From Symbiotaphrina buchneri (Eukaryota; Ascomycota; Symbiotaphrinales; Symbiotaphrinaceae), in assembly GCA_001599915.1 (NCBI GenBank), contig BCIG01000012.1, positions 62,001 through 126,000 on the forward strand: a stretch of DNA of 64,000 nt. The letters are read 5' to 3'. Below are positions 54,009-64,000 of the stretch, piece after piece (the stretch's first letter is position 1; every line of letters begins with the position of its first letter). A program made the translations under genes and the position numbers. The notes under the pieces were generated by a model. It was given only the letters and a program-made list of their open reading frames with translations, was not told where the DNA came from and ran no database searches.

Positions 54009-54824
54009 GGGTCTATCACCAGTAGCGGAAGTAGAAGCAATTTCTGCCAAAGAAGAAGACTTGTAGGGCCGTTGAAGATGTCTGGAAAGAGAATCCTCAG
54101 GCTTAGCAACTGTAGAGACGTGAGAAGGTGTAGGAGTGGTCGTGCGAGGGAGTGAGGAAGTGGGAGTAGACTCGTCGACATCGTTCGTGGGTGATTCACT
54201 CGTGCTCACACTCGTCCCTACACTCTGAAGGTTCCGGACTCTCGTGGGTGTCAGGCGTGAATAGGGTTCAAAGATATATCCAGGTGGAAGGACCTTCAAG
54301 TGGATACTCGTCCTGTATGCTTTCGAATTGGGCTCAGCATTCAGCTTCTTCGTCAACGCCATGACAATATTGAACTCGACATCTTCCTTTTGCAGGCAGT
54401 ACTCAAGACCATATGCAGAGTAGTCGATCTTCTTTCTTTCGGCTCCAAAGCAAAGCATACACTTACGAAACGTCTTCTCTGCTTTCTCGAAGTATCCCTT
54501 TTGAAAGAGTGTCGTCCCATAGCAGAACCAAGCTATTGCCAGCGTCTTGTCTTTCTTCAGCGTTTCTTGATACTGGTTGATGGCCAGTATGTCCTCTTGT
54601 TGATGATTCTGAATGACAGCAATGTTGAACGCGATGTGGCTTGGGGTTATTTCCGGATCATCCCTCTGCAACAAGATACGATGGTTATCAATCGCCGCTT
54701 CGAATTTGCTCAAACGGAAAAGGGATATTGCTTCTTCCCAAATCTCTCTCGCGCTCCTGAGGGGTACTAATGTGTCGACCGAAGAATTCTCCGAAGACGC
54801 GCTCATAGGGCTATTTTCCGCCAT
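53814..54824 (-). CDS. NoxR/p67phox-like TPR protein
   Basis: ATG at 54824 starts a single-exon frame of 336 residues ending at TAG (53814-53816). Residues about 27-150 form TPRs whose order and spacing resemble the NADPH-oxidase regulator NoxR/p67phox: HIAFNIAVIQNHQQEDILAI, then LAIAWFCYGTTLFQKGYFEK, FRKCMLCFG, IDYSAYGLEYCL and DVEFNIVMAL. A following VLPPGYIFEPYS...RVRNLQSVG segment resembles the post-TPR activation region of NoxR. The NoxR SH3 and PB1 domains are absent; instead there is a Ser/Thr/Pro-rich tail ending in the first 195-bp repeat. It is thus a divergent paralogue rather than NoxR itself; whether it binds Rac or Nox is unknown. The frame continues past the TAG (see the entry at 52125-53813). 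Confidence 0.6.
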   Translation of the reverse strand: MAENSPMSASSENSSVDTLVPLRSAREIWEEAISLFRLSKFEAAIDNHRILLQRDDPEITPSHIAFNIAVIQNHQQEDILAINQYQETLKKDKTLAIAWFCYGTTLFQKGYFEKAEKTFRKCMLCFGAERKKIDYSAYGLEYCLQKEDVEFNIVMALTKKLNAEPNSKAYRTSIHLKVLPPGYIFEPYSRLTPTRVRNLQSVGTSVSTSESPTNDVDESTPTSSLPRTTTPTPSHVSTVAKPEDSLSRHLQRPYKSSSLAEIASTSATGDRPLTRPTLRLDTTAGTLRGSRRVKNPFSTSLPHNYTRSPQEEDSLIPQPLQLSKTRYNTVSSTGHR

Positions 54825-56195
54825 GTTGACTCTGGTAACAAGAGATTATCTCTGATACCTGGTACGGACTATACCCGGCTTTTGTCAATGGCTTGGAGAG
54901 CAAAGGAGTCGCGTTCCATACCTTTAGAGGGATATGTAACAAGTTTTCTCAAGTAGGAGAATGTCTACAAGAGCCGAAATGTGTAACAGGGTCTGAAGAA
55001 TGCCTATCGTCAAAGAATGGACTGTCATGTTACTTTAGCAATCTCATCTGCAAGAGAGACATATGGACATACCTTCTAGAGGGAGACTGCACGCGTCTTT
55101 TCCCAAGGAGAATCCGAGAAGAAGGCCGAGAATGACGAAACACCTTTTGCAAGGAGGAACGGAGAAGAAGATCAGGACGACAAAAGAGTTCCTGCTTCAG
55201 AGCTTTCGGGGACAGATGAAAGCCGAGGATGACAAACACTTCCCTCTTCACGGGTTTGGGAGAGATATGAAGATCAGGATGACAAAACGCTTCCTTCTTC
55301 AGGGATTGCCTTGGTGTTGCACTGACCAAAAGCTTTTAGAAACTTGGAAGACACTCACGCTCACGCTCACGGGCCATACCTTTTGCAGGAGAATCACACG
55401 CGTCTCTCTCGACGATAGGCGGACAACAAGCGGGTGAAAAGCAGCTTGGAAGGAGAATACACTTCCTTTCTGAAGTCTATGCTAGGGGAGATGAACTGAC
55501 CACGTTCCTTTAGAAGCTTGAACAGCATCAGTACTGTGGGGTCATACCTTTGCGGAGGAGTAAGTGAGAGTCCCTCTCCACTTGTTCAAGGGGGTTCACA
55601 ACAAGGAGAACACACGCGTCGGCAATCAGCTTTCTCGAGATACCTCTCGTCAACTGATGATGGATCGCCTTGTAGGAGACAGTTAGAAAAGTCACGATGG
55701 TCGCCGATAAGCTATTCGCCAGCAGTCGTCGTGATGGCCTTCCTCGTGCAAAGAGAGATGAGGAGGAGACCAGGTGGGAGAGTGGCAGACTCTGTTTCCC
55801 TCTCCTCCTCCAGGGAAGACATTCACGGACCGGAGGTCGGCCGCCGATTGGACGGTCGGCAAGAGCCGACTTTATTTCGGAATAATTGAAAAGTGCAGAA
55901 TCTGAATATCCTCAAGAGGTCCTTCATGCTCTTCGTCCTGGGAAGACTTCCCCTGCAGAGGTGTTGTGCGGCATCCTGCTGCAACAAGTCTCGCCATGGG
56001 GTTTCAGGGGTAACATTGTCCGAAACCGCCAGATCACGATAGCAACAACAATGCATTATATGAAACTTTACAAGGCGATATGCACTTGATTCTCATGCTT
56101 CAAAGCTCATAAAGACATGTTTGTACGCCATTGCACACGAGACTAATGGAATAATATATTCAGGAGTCCAAATAGCAAGCAGGAGAAGTCAGAAA
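54825..56195. other. repeat-filled upstream region of the NoxR-like gene
   Basis: About 1.4 kb with no supported gene. On the minus strand, AAAG/GAAG-GTATG boundaries recur near 55549, 55382, 55075 and 54923, and several are preceded by ACGCGTG-containing sequence (55612, 55399, 55091), giving a diffuse 150-300 bp periodicity. A tighter 51-bp minisatellite is annotated separately. This may be 5' leader, decayed exons or a collapsed repeat field. Confidence 0.45.
55130..55305 (-). repeat. degenerate 51-bp minisatellite
   Basis: Four diverged units of about 47-51 bp. On the minus strand each has the form (C/G)TGAAG-xx-GGAAG-x-GTTTTGTCATCCT-(G/C)(A/G)-TCTTCAT-CTC. Both strands stay open through the array (plus-strand tetrads like RMTKRFLLQG; minus-strand LKKEAFCHPDLHISPKP), which is expected from a repeat of length divisible by three rather than proof of coding. 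Confidence 0.75.
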
Positions 56196-56720
56196 TCACG
56201 TGGGAGGAACGTTCTTTGACCAAACAACCATTTGCTCATATGAAGCAATCCCACAGACATCACTGTCCAGCACCGATATTGCACTAGGATGTCTAGAAAG
56301 AATCTCCTCATACTCCGGCCGGTCACTCTTGGGGCCAATCCATATGACGGTTTGCAGCTGTCCATGGCCAAGCATGTCCAAATATTTTGAGAAGAGCAAT
56401 GGTTCCCGCGGGTAGACAAACATCCAGCACTTTGCTCTCGCAGCACCTTCATACAAAGCCCATGTGCCTTCAACATGGTAGACGTTCGAGCTGGGAAGAT
56501 AGGAGACTTCAATAGAAGGAACCTCAACACCAATAAGTTCGAGATCTTCGGCATTCTCCAGCAGCAGAGCTTCAAGCAGTCCAGAGCCGCAGCCAACAGA
56601 GACTGTAGTGTCTGGGAATTTAGGGAGTATGCCGCCAAGAGTTCGAACCAGTCGATTGGACAGAGAAACACAACATCGTGGATGGCTAGATGGCTCAGCC
56701 CGCAAATGCGGAAGAGCCAT
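56196..56720 (-). CDS. small methyltransferase-like protein
   Basis: A single-exon gene for 174 residues starting MALPHLRAEPSSHPRCC. It contains a glycine-rich SAM-binding loop (TTVSVGCGSGLLEALLLE), an acidic strand-2 end (LELIGVEVPS) and later strands (TVIWIGPKSDRPEYEEIL, ISVLDSDVCGIASYEQMVVW), the alternating pattern of a class I methyltransferase Rossmann fold. The substrate region is very short, so it may be a minimal or degenerate enzyme; I know no named family. An overlapping longer minus-strand frame (56189-56752) has no such pattern and is a shadow. Confidence 0.65.
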   Translation of the reverse strand: MALPHLRAEPSSHPRCCVSLSNRLVRTLGGILPKFPDTTVSVGCGSGLLEALLLENAEDLELIGVEVPSIEVSYLPSSNVYHVEGTWALYEGAARAKCWMFVYPREPLLFSKYLDMLGHGQLQTVIWIGPKSDRPEYEEILSRHPSAISVLDSDVCGIASYEQMVVWSKNVPPT

Positions 56721-59524
56721 GCTCTGCCTCCCAGCTCTTTTGCCAAGCCCATTTCAACGCACCGAAGGACAGCAGATGGTTACTTGAGAATGACACAATG
56801 GATGCTATGATCGGACCATACTCTCAAACTTGATTTGCAGTACTTTTCTTACTGCTATACGAGTGGAGAGACAATTTGAAGGTGATCCGACTGCGCCTGT
56901 ACCTGATCTCCGCCGATTGGCACGATAAACACCTCGGGCGTGGGATAGCTTTTGATGACGAGCCGCCACGTAGCGACGCTACTGCACCAAGAGGCTCGAT
57001 GACGAGGAAAGCCTTATTTTCGCTCTCGATCGTTTACAGTGAACTGTTACCAAAAAATCCAGTAGCTGATGGGAAATGAGGCGTTTCGATCGGTTCAGAA
57101 TAAACGCAGGCACCTGTTTTGGGGGGATTCGATGTTGAAGGGGTTCCTCCTCGGCAGCAAAGTTGACAGTATCTTATGGCTATCTACCGATTATTTTCCT
57201 GCAACCTCTTCTGTCAGGCCCAGAAGGGTATCGCTGCTTGGCTGTGGAACGACGTGGTTGACTGCATGCATGGCATTTCCTTTCGTCTGAACAAATGAAC
57301 TGCTAGCACAGTGTATCATTCCACAAGCACGCTTTTCATCATCCGTGTCACGGGCATGTCGCTCATCACCCAGCTCTACGAGTCTACGGCATAATGTTTG
57401 CATTGCTGGAATCAGACTGTCGCATTATCACTTCTCCAAGCATTGCGGCATGTACCCGAGAGCCTGTCACATGGGCAGGAAACCCCACAAATGCAGGGCG
57501 AAGCAGAAGCGAGCATGAGACCTCACAGGACATGTCTGTAACCGCCGGCAGGCACACAGGAACGAGGGGGAGAAGGCTCGCGAGACCCACGAAAGCATGT
57601 CTGGTCACATCTTGGCGATGCACAGTTGCTGTTGACGGGACGCACCGCAGAAGACCAGCCTTGTCCACATGAATGGCAGACGGGCTACCCGCACCCATAC
57701 CCATGTTGCTCGTCCACCATTCGTCCGCCTGTCCCTTTCCCCCTTCAAGGTGGATGCCCCTACACCTCCACACACTGCCTCTCAGGCTCCAACGTAGCAC
57801 CAGTCGAAGCGCCCTGAATGGTTATAGGCATGCACAACTCCTGCATATGGTCTCTTCTAGGCTTCTTTGGAATTGACTATTCCTTCCCGATGGGTGGGGG
57901 TATGTCACTATGCGTGCGTCCATGATGTGACCAGCAGCAGCCTTCCATGACAAGTTACCGATGCCCATGCTGGTGTTGCACATGCCATCATTGCTTGCTC
58001 TTCAGCGTGAAGATGCTGCTGAACGTTCAGGTTTCAGATTCAGATACAGGTCTGACTGGAGATCAACTCTGTAATATCAAGCTGAACCAAGCCCGAACAC
58101 CGAGGTTCAAAATTGGAAACATTGCAGTCATACATAGGCGAGGGTCATGGACCAAGTGCTGATTGTTGCAGGCCACTTACACTTCGTAGGTAGCGTACGA
58201 GGTCAAGCTGACAGTTCATAGGTAGGTGCGGTAGGCTCGGTAGGTGAGTTGTGCGTTGCCTGGTATGGGCTGACAGGGTCTGCTGCAAACAATCCGATCC
58301 ATACAAAGTTAAAACGGCTCACTGGAAGCCACGGGCTGGCGGGCCGGGGCACATCGGCTCTGCTCAGCCATCAACTTAGCTGGCTGCTGGTCCAAGCTAA
58401 ATCAGAATACATAGAGGCTTTCCATTCAATGCCCGGAAGGGCCTGCCCTCGTGGTGAAAGGAACAAGGGTCCAGGTAGCTAAGGCTTTCGTACCATACCT
58501 GTAGATTTTCGACCCCTTTACGCTGCGTACTAGCAAGCTAGCCATGGGAGTCCAGACAGGATAACATCCCCGAAGGCTAATGCCCAGTCAAAGCTCTTCA
58601 TAGGATCTCCATTTGTACGAAGTAGTAACAATGATAGCGACTAGATACCCAAGGTAGACAAGGCGGCCGATAGAATGAGAGACCCATGAGTACATAACCT
58701 CTTCTTCCCAACGGTGCAGTTTACAGCCTCCAAATCTTGAACGCCTTATTCCACTTCAAACGCCCTTTCACACTGCGACCTAACTTGCCAGGGCGAACAG
58801 AACCTGGTATCTTGATCGATACATTCTACCCATATATTGCAAGACGAACCGTTTGTTGAATTTTCCATTAACTATCTCTGGACTCACTTGCCCGGCCGAC
58901 CAAGTGACCCCTCAAGCCCCAAGGAGACCGCTTCTGCGACCGATCGATACATACGGTGTACACCGCTTTTCTTGAAACAAAACAAGAGAAAACCCACAAC
59001 ACCAGAGAGCTCCTTCCCTCTTCCTCCTCTCTCTCCTCACGCGTTGCGGTGCCTCAACGAGACGACAATATCATCATTACTCATTCACTGCAAATTCTTT
59101 GAAGTGGCTGATCAATCGCCACGCTCATTCACTACTTGCGTTGCACCTTAAATTACTGGACATTCCGACCCCGGCTACAACATCGGCGTGGCGTCTACAT
59201 TCGCTGACACACCCTTCATACTACGACCGTTACGTACATTTACCTCCGCGAAACCTTGTGCAACCACATCCTGCTCCCCGGCCTCTACCTATCACAATTA
59301 TCACTTCCTTCCTACCCAATCCTCCTGCAGGTCCGCAGGCCACAAGCATTCGGTCCTGCTCGTGGTCACAAACCGCCACGACCCCATTCGCCATCTGGGT
59401 CAATAAAACACCACTCCGTCATCACCTCGATGATCTGTCTTTCCTTCATGACCCAGCAGCAGTAACGCTTGCATGAGTCCCAGATCATCAATATCGCCTC
59501 CACCACACCTCTCAAGCGTTGATC
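56721..59524. other. 2.8-kb intergenic region
   Basis: No gene is supported. A cluster of GGTAGG/GGTAGGT motifs lies at 58187-58245. The sequence from about 58970 to 59520 is C/T-rich and should include the J-protein promoter and leader. Frames such as 57384-57800 minus lack coding character. Confidence 0.4.
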
Positions 59525-61545
59525 ATGTCATTAGATATTCTACCAGATCCATATGCTGCTCTGAAGCTTTCCAAAGGCGCTACACTCGACTCCATCAAGA
59601 GCTCATACCGGAAGCTTGTCTTGCAATGTCATCCAGACAAGAACCAGGACAAGGATGAAGCTACGAAAGCCAAGAAGGCAGAAGAGTTCCACGCGATACA
59701 ACAAGCATACGAGACTCTGACGGATCCTGAGAAGAAGCGCGAGTATGAAGATGCTGTCAAACTCGCAGAGTTGCGAAAGGAAGCTACACGCAACCGAACC
59801 GATCGGTTTGGCGAGAGAGTCGACATCCGGACAGCAGCCCCGCCACCTCGAATGTACACCGAGCGACCTGCGAATAAGTTTGAGGAGGAGTTTATGCAAT
59901 CAGCTTACTACGAAAGGCAATACGATGGATACGAACCTCAATCTACAACAAGGAGGGCGTCCACTAAGGCGGAGGACTATAAGCGGAGTCAGAGAGAGGA
60001 TGCGGTACGAGAACGAATAAGGGTCGAGAAGGAAAGGAATCGGGAATCCACAAGGGCCGGTTACACACGGAATGCTCGAACGAGGGACAGGGAGCGAAGG
60101 ATGGGTCAAGAAGAGAAGTTCCGTCAAAATTATGTCGATGAGGATGGTTCGGATTCTGATGGGCCTCGTGTTCGTCGGTTCGAGTCGGCATACGAAGAGG
60201 ACATTCGAAGAAAGAATGAAGATGCCAGGAGAAGAGGCGCATATTCAGAGGATGCATCGCGAAGAAACAGAGAGATACCTAGGCGGAGATCCGATGATGA
60301 TGACTATTCGGGGACCATCAGAGGAAAGTTGAAAGAGCCAAGGACTACATTGAGACTTCACGAACAACCTCGAACCCATACAAAGGCTACGATGATCCTA
60401 GAAGAGGTCTCGGTATCGATACCGGTGGGCGTCCTCCTATGCTTGGTCGTAGTTTCACCGCTGCTCCGTCCTACGAAATCAGGTATTCAACAGCAGATGA
60501 TGGAGCGAGGCGCTCATCAGCCAGACCGAGAGAGCGGACAAGAGATTCAAGGGAGTCAACTCCGACCTCGTCAGGAAAGGATAGGAAGGGGTCTATTGGT
60601 ATTGTCGATCCACCCCGAGAACGCGAAAGAGACAGAGAAAGGGAACGTGAGCGAGACCGCGATAGGGACTATCCAGAGGTATCTCGCCGGATTCCAAAGA
60701 TGCCTCACGCCAACTCTTCACCTGCCGCTATCAAGATTCCTGTTCCATCTAGGGACTCGCCTAGACCCTCACGGTCCGCTACTGCACAACCTGTGCGCGA
60801 AGTGAGGCCTGACGTGGCGTCATCCCATCGAGCATCTACCACACCACAAGCTTCCATGAGACGGACTGAATCGTCTACCACGGCACATACTTCAAAGATC
60901 AAGACTGCGAACATCCCAACAGCCACAGCAGACTCTGGATATTCGTCAGGTGGTACCCCCGACACACCGTACATGGGAGGTGTGAGACCTGACCGTCCTC
61001 AACGCGCATCTTCTTCAAGATTCAAAGATTACTATGACTCTCCTGAAGAAAGTGATGGAGAAGATTGGCCGTCACGCAAAACATCGCGAGGCCCAGTTCC
61101 TTTTGTCGTGGAAGAAGAGCCTTATTCTCGTCGCGGCAGCACACGAAGCCCCTCTCCACGCTCATCTCGACGTACGCCTGAGCGCGACATCCGACCGCCA
61201 CTTAATACCCGCGGTGGTTCCTCCTCTGGTGCGGCCCGTTACGCGACTCCACAACGGACAACGACATCATATCCCTACCCTTCAGAACAACTTTCTCCTC
61301 GTCAACCTCCGCTCCCGAGATCTGAATCCATGCGCTCGGCTCGAGGTTCCTTGTTTGGGGAGGTCAAGTATGAAGTTAAATACTCCTCACCTACTTATGG
61401 TCGAGACGATATCAGGTACTCGACTTATGAGCCTCGACGTGGCAGTGATGGTGGGGTATATGGGAGGGACACTAGGGAGGATCCCTACTCCCTGAGACAT
61501 GATCGACCGCCTCCGATTAGGAGGGCGGAGACAATGGCGCGGTAG
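59525..61545 (+). CDS. J-domain (DnaJ) protein with frame break in a G run
   Basis: ATG at 59525 starts MSLDILPDPYAALKLSKGAT. Residues 8-75 are a J domain with the HPD motif (LVLQCHPDKNQDKDEATKAKK...YETLTDPEKKREYED), which stimulates Hsp70 ATPase. The rest is long, disordered and rich in Arg, Ser, Asp and Glu, with Arg-Glu/Arg-Asp dipeptide runs near 60620-60670 (RERERDRERERERDRDRD). The coding frame switches near 60309-60314: upstream frame RRRSDDDDYSG, downstream frame AKDYIETSRTTSNPYKG...IRYSTADDG to the stop at 61545. One extra G in the GGGG run at 60310-60313 joins them seamlessly, giving about 673 residues. There are no Zn-finger or C-terminal substrate domains, so it is a class C J-protein; fungal relatives with a basic disordered tail may act in RNA or chromatin contexts (inference). 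Confidence 0.8.
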
Positions 61546-62571
61546 CCCATGTGGCCGTCTATTTCTTCGTGGCTTGACCTTTTCAGTCTCAGGCTGGCTG
61601 TCGAGCCTCCAGCATCAGCGAATTCACCAACCTCTCCTTCGTCCACTCCACCACATCCGCGTACATATTTACCCTTCCCTCCTTCATCAGCTTTCTCTTC
61701 CACGTTGCATGTTACGCGTCATGACGACTTCAAGACCCATCGCTGCATCACACAGTCAGATTGTAGCTACGATTGCGCTTCCTTCGCTCCTCGTCTTTGT
61801 TTTCACATACCGGTCTGGCTTGGGCATTATTATCGGCGCGTTGCTCTTTCACCGGCCAACATCCCTTCCCATCCTCCTTTTCCTTCACATGAACAACAGT
61901 CTGAGCTGGTTCTAACGGTACGGCCTGCGCTTTCCTCATGCTCGCGCCCACGGGCTGTCGATGCTGGTGGTCTTCCTCTGGCTCTTATCCATCTTGGGGT
62001 TCTTTATTATTGTCTGCGAAGTGGTTACAGGTCTTTCATGGGTCTGGCGGGACAAGCGGCAGCGGCAGCGGCAGCAGGGGGTGGAGGGAAGCCCGGACCC
62101 CACTTCAGAGCGGACGAGCGAAAGGGCCATAGAACCGATGATGAATAAATGAATGACATGATTGGAATCATTTCAGGAATCTTTTGGCTACAGAGAATTG
62201 CTTACTTCGTGCGTCTGTTTACGCTGCGTAGCCCGACAGGTGGTCGCGCCCTTCCTGCCGCGTTCGTTCGGTCTTGAATGGATGGTCGTAGACGTGCAAC
62301 TGAACATGTGGGATGCTCCGGCTTCTGGATGATCACGGTGACCCTTCTCGACACCACCAGGTATGATTTGAAAATACAAGCAGATGGTTGGAAAAGACAC
62401 CATCTTGAATTATGGGGTCTATGATATTGAGTCCACTGGAGATCTGTTTTTCTGAACTTGTGCAGAAAGCGAGAAACAAGCTCCACCTCCCAACGGACAC
62501 CGTTCCCCAATCCGTCTCCACCGCGCGCCCGTCACCGTGTCATCAACAACCCTCAACCACAGCGGTACAAC
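61546..62571. other. intergenic with possible small membrane protein
   Basis: About 1 kb between the J-protein and RPL16 genes. It contains the candidate described at 61722-62152; the remainder (62153-62571) is the 3' flank of RPL16 and shows nothing. Confidence 0.4.
61722..62152 (+). other. candidate small membrane protein split by one in-frame TAA
   Basis: One frame carries two hydrophobic, coding-like pieces: 61722-61915 (MTTSRPIAASHSQIVATIAL...SLSWF, two hydrophobic stretches) and, after TAA at 61913-61915, 61916-62152 (MLVVFLWLLSILGFFIIVCE...VWRDKRQRQRQQ, ending PMMNK). The second piece has an ATG at 61961, one membrane helix and a basic cytosolic tail, the usual pattern of a small tail-oriented membrane protein. 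CTAAC overlaps the stop, so a branch site in an intron is possible, but no acceptor lies at a normal distance. I recognise no family. Confidence 0.3.
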
Positions 62572-63480
62572 CTAGTATCCGTACTCTGCAAGTTGCTTCG
62601 TTGTTGCCTCGTCCACGTTCGCGTTCTTCTTGGCCTCGGCCAAAGATCGGCGAGCAGCCTTCTTGCGTGCATAGTAAGCAGCGCTCTTCACCTTTCTCCT
62701 CTCCTCGAGTCTGCAAAACGAGTCAGCCAGTTTTGTCCATTGTAGACTGACGATAACATACCTCTCCACGACGTCCTGGTACTTCCAGCCAACTTCGTGG
62801 CTTAACCGACCGACAGTGCAGTACTTCCGTCCTGGCTTCAACCGCAACACCCTGAGGGCTTGTGGTACGACCATTCTCTTCTTGTGATCATATGGTGGTG
62901 GCACACCCTCGAAGACGCGAAGACGTTCCAGAGCAGCGGCACCACGGGCAGTCTTGTGGGGGATCATTCCACGGACGGTCTTGTAGAAGATACGGGAAGG
63001 AGCGCGGAAGTGGAAAGGACCTGGGAATTGTCAGCAGGTGTATCGCGTAGAATGCTGAGGATCTTCTCTTACCTCCACGGGTAGGGTTGTAACGGGTTTG
63101 CTTGCGGAGGTATGCCAGGTACTTGACTGTGAGTATGTTAGCCACCTGGTTTCAATCGTCGTAATATCCGACTCGTAGCAGCATCCTGCAATAGGACCTC
63201 GCCTCAGGGTGAAACGTACGTTTGGCACGGAAGAACTCTCCAGAGATGTTAAGGGCCTCGCATCTCACGACAACGATCTTCTGACCTTCCAGCAGCTGCT
63301 TAGCCACTGTACTGGCCAGACGACCGAGAAGATGTCCCTTCCCATCAATAACGACCTATAATAGCGCAACTCCAGTCAGCTTTCAAAGTCCTTTTCCATT
63401 TCCCATCTTGTTGTGGGGATATCTGGCGCAGACATGCGGAGGAGGCGGGGCCCACTCACCACCTGATCGAAGGAAGACAT
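62572..63480 (-). CDS. RPL16: 60S ribosomal protein L16 (uL13)
   Basis: Five exons, 63460-63480, 63220-63355, 63073-63126, 62762-63020 and 62572-62710, encode 202 residues (yeast Rpl16 is 199). The first exon encodes only MSSFDQV. Joined exons give [78 protein letters not shown] and [20 protein letters not shown], the full uL13 signature, and a basic C-terminal extension with [19 protein letters not shown]. It is a core protein of the large cytosolic ribosomal subunit. The many short introns near the 5' end are typical of fungal ribosomal protein genes. Confidence 0.97.
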
Positions 63481-64000
63481 CTTGCTCGTTTTGCTGCTGC
63501 AAGACAAGAAAGATTCGAGTAGCTTGCAGCGAAGTCTCCCTGACCTGCGATATGGTTAGGAGATGTCGTCGTTGGCGGTTGTCGTCGGATCGCTGGTTTC
63601 GAGATGTGCGATGGATCCTCAGGTTCGCCTATGTTGTGGATATGACGTTTCCCAATTGGGGTAAGCGAAAAGGGCTTCAGCCCTGGTGCCCTAGCCTGTC
63701 AATGATAAGAGATTATGAAGGCACGTGATTGGAAATCGATCTGGCAGAAATGGCTTACCGCCTTCGGTCATTAGTGGAGGTCTGGTAGAGTTAGCGCTCA
63801 TCCGGCTCCAGCATCATCAGAGCAACAAAGGCTCGGCTGCTCAAACTACTTCGAAGGTAGGGAAAGAGGCAGCTGACCTGTTATCCAATATGGCGTCGAA
63901 CGCGTTTGATGAGGTGGAAGGTAAGAAAACCGGAGCCCTTTCAACTACACCTGCTCATCAAGTATAGCGCAGTTAAAGAAAGTCATCCAACATCTTTACG
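63481..64000. other. RPL16 promoter region and window end
   Basis: About 520 bp upstream of RPL16. No ribosomal-protein promoter motif was confidently identified, and the plus-strand frames (63408-63728, 63725-63967) have no family features. Confidence 0.35.

Noticed and set aside
55030-55329. Repeat-encoded 99-residue minus-strand protein
   Set aside because: Both strands are open across the 51-bp minisatellite because its length is a multiple of three; no start context or motif supports translation.
56189-56752. 187-codon minus-strand ORF overlapping the methyltransferase-like gene
   Set aside because: It is a shadow in another frame; the 56196-56720 frame has the SAM-binding pattern.
57384-57800. 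138-codon minus-strand ORF
   Set aside because: No coding character, no homology pattern and no promoter or splice support.

Overview
The window reads as nuclear DNA of a filamentous ascomycete (Pezizomycotina; short introns of about 48-80 nt and gene style suggest Dothideomycetes, but the class is an inference). The evidence is dense protein-coding genes on both strands, GT-AG introns with CTAAC/CTGAC-like branch sites, and families typical of moulds: Gal11/Med15 Mediator tail, a TeaR-like prenylated polarity protein, Grr1-type F-box protein, vacuolar M28 protease, ARE-type sterol acyltransferase, gamma-adaptin and ribosomal uL13. I see no rRNA, convincing tRNA, CRISPR array or intact mobile element.

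Layout. 0.3-5.6 kb: MED15 (minus). 7.7-13.8 kb: GH18-like protein, TeaR-like CaaX protein and a P-loop sulfotransferase-like protein (all minus). 13.8-16.9 kb: gene-poor stretch with a diverged direct duplication, each copy carrying a minus-strand TATA box and a tiny ORF. 16.9-27.9 kb: LMBR1-family membrane protein (plus), HeLo-like/ankyrin protein (minus), GMC oxidoreductase with one in-frame stop (plus), mitochondrial chalcone-isomerase-fold protein (plus), glutaredoxin (minus). 28.4-39.2 kb: metallophosphoesterase, acyl-CoA synthetase with a frame break, GRR1-like F-box/LRR protein and PFF1-type vacuolar protease (all plus). 39.6-47.0 kb: Ubl-BAG cochaperone and sterol O-acyltransferase (minus), then AP-1 gamma (plus). 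47.4-56.7 kb: a conserved-looking unknown gene, an acidic nuclear-type protein interrupted by a run of N, and a NoxR/p67phox-like TPR gene whose S/T/P-rich tail is built of 195-bp tandem repeats and crosses an in-frame TAG; a small methyltransferase-like gene follows. 59.5-63.5 kb: J-domain protein with a frame break in a G run, a possible small membrane protein, and RPL16/uL13.

Most genes are unrelated housekeeping genes, not an operon or obvious metabolite cluster. Shared themes are membrane traffic and vacuole biology (AP-1, PFF1, LMBR1, sterol ester synthesis) and chaperone or ubiquitin control (BAG, J-protein, GRR1). The part most worth a second look is 52.1-55.9 kb: a divergent NADPH-oxidase-regulator-like TPR protein with a tandem-repeat tail, an internal amber codon and a second minisatellite field immediately upstream. 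Two frame breaks fall in short homopolymers and the only N gap lies inside poly-C, so part of the apparent gene damage may be sequencing error.
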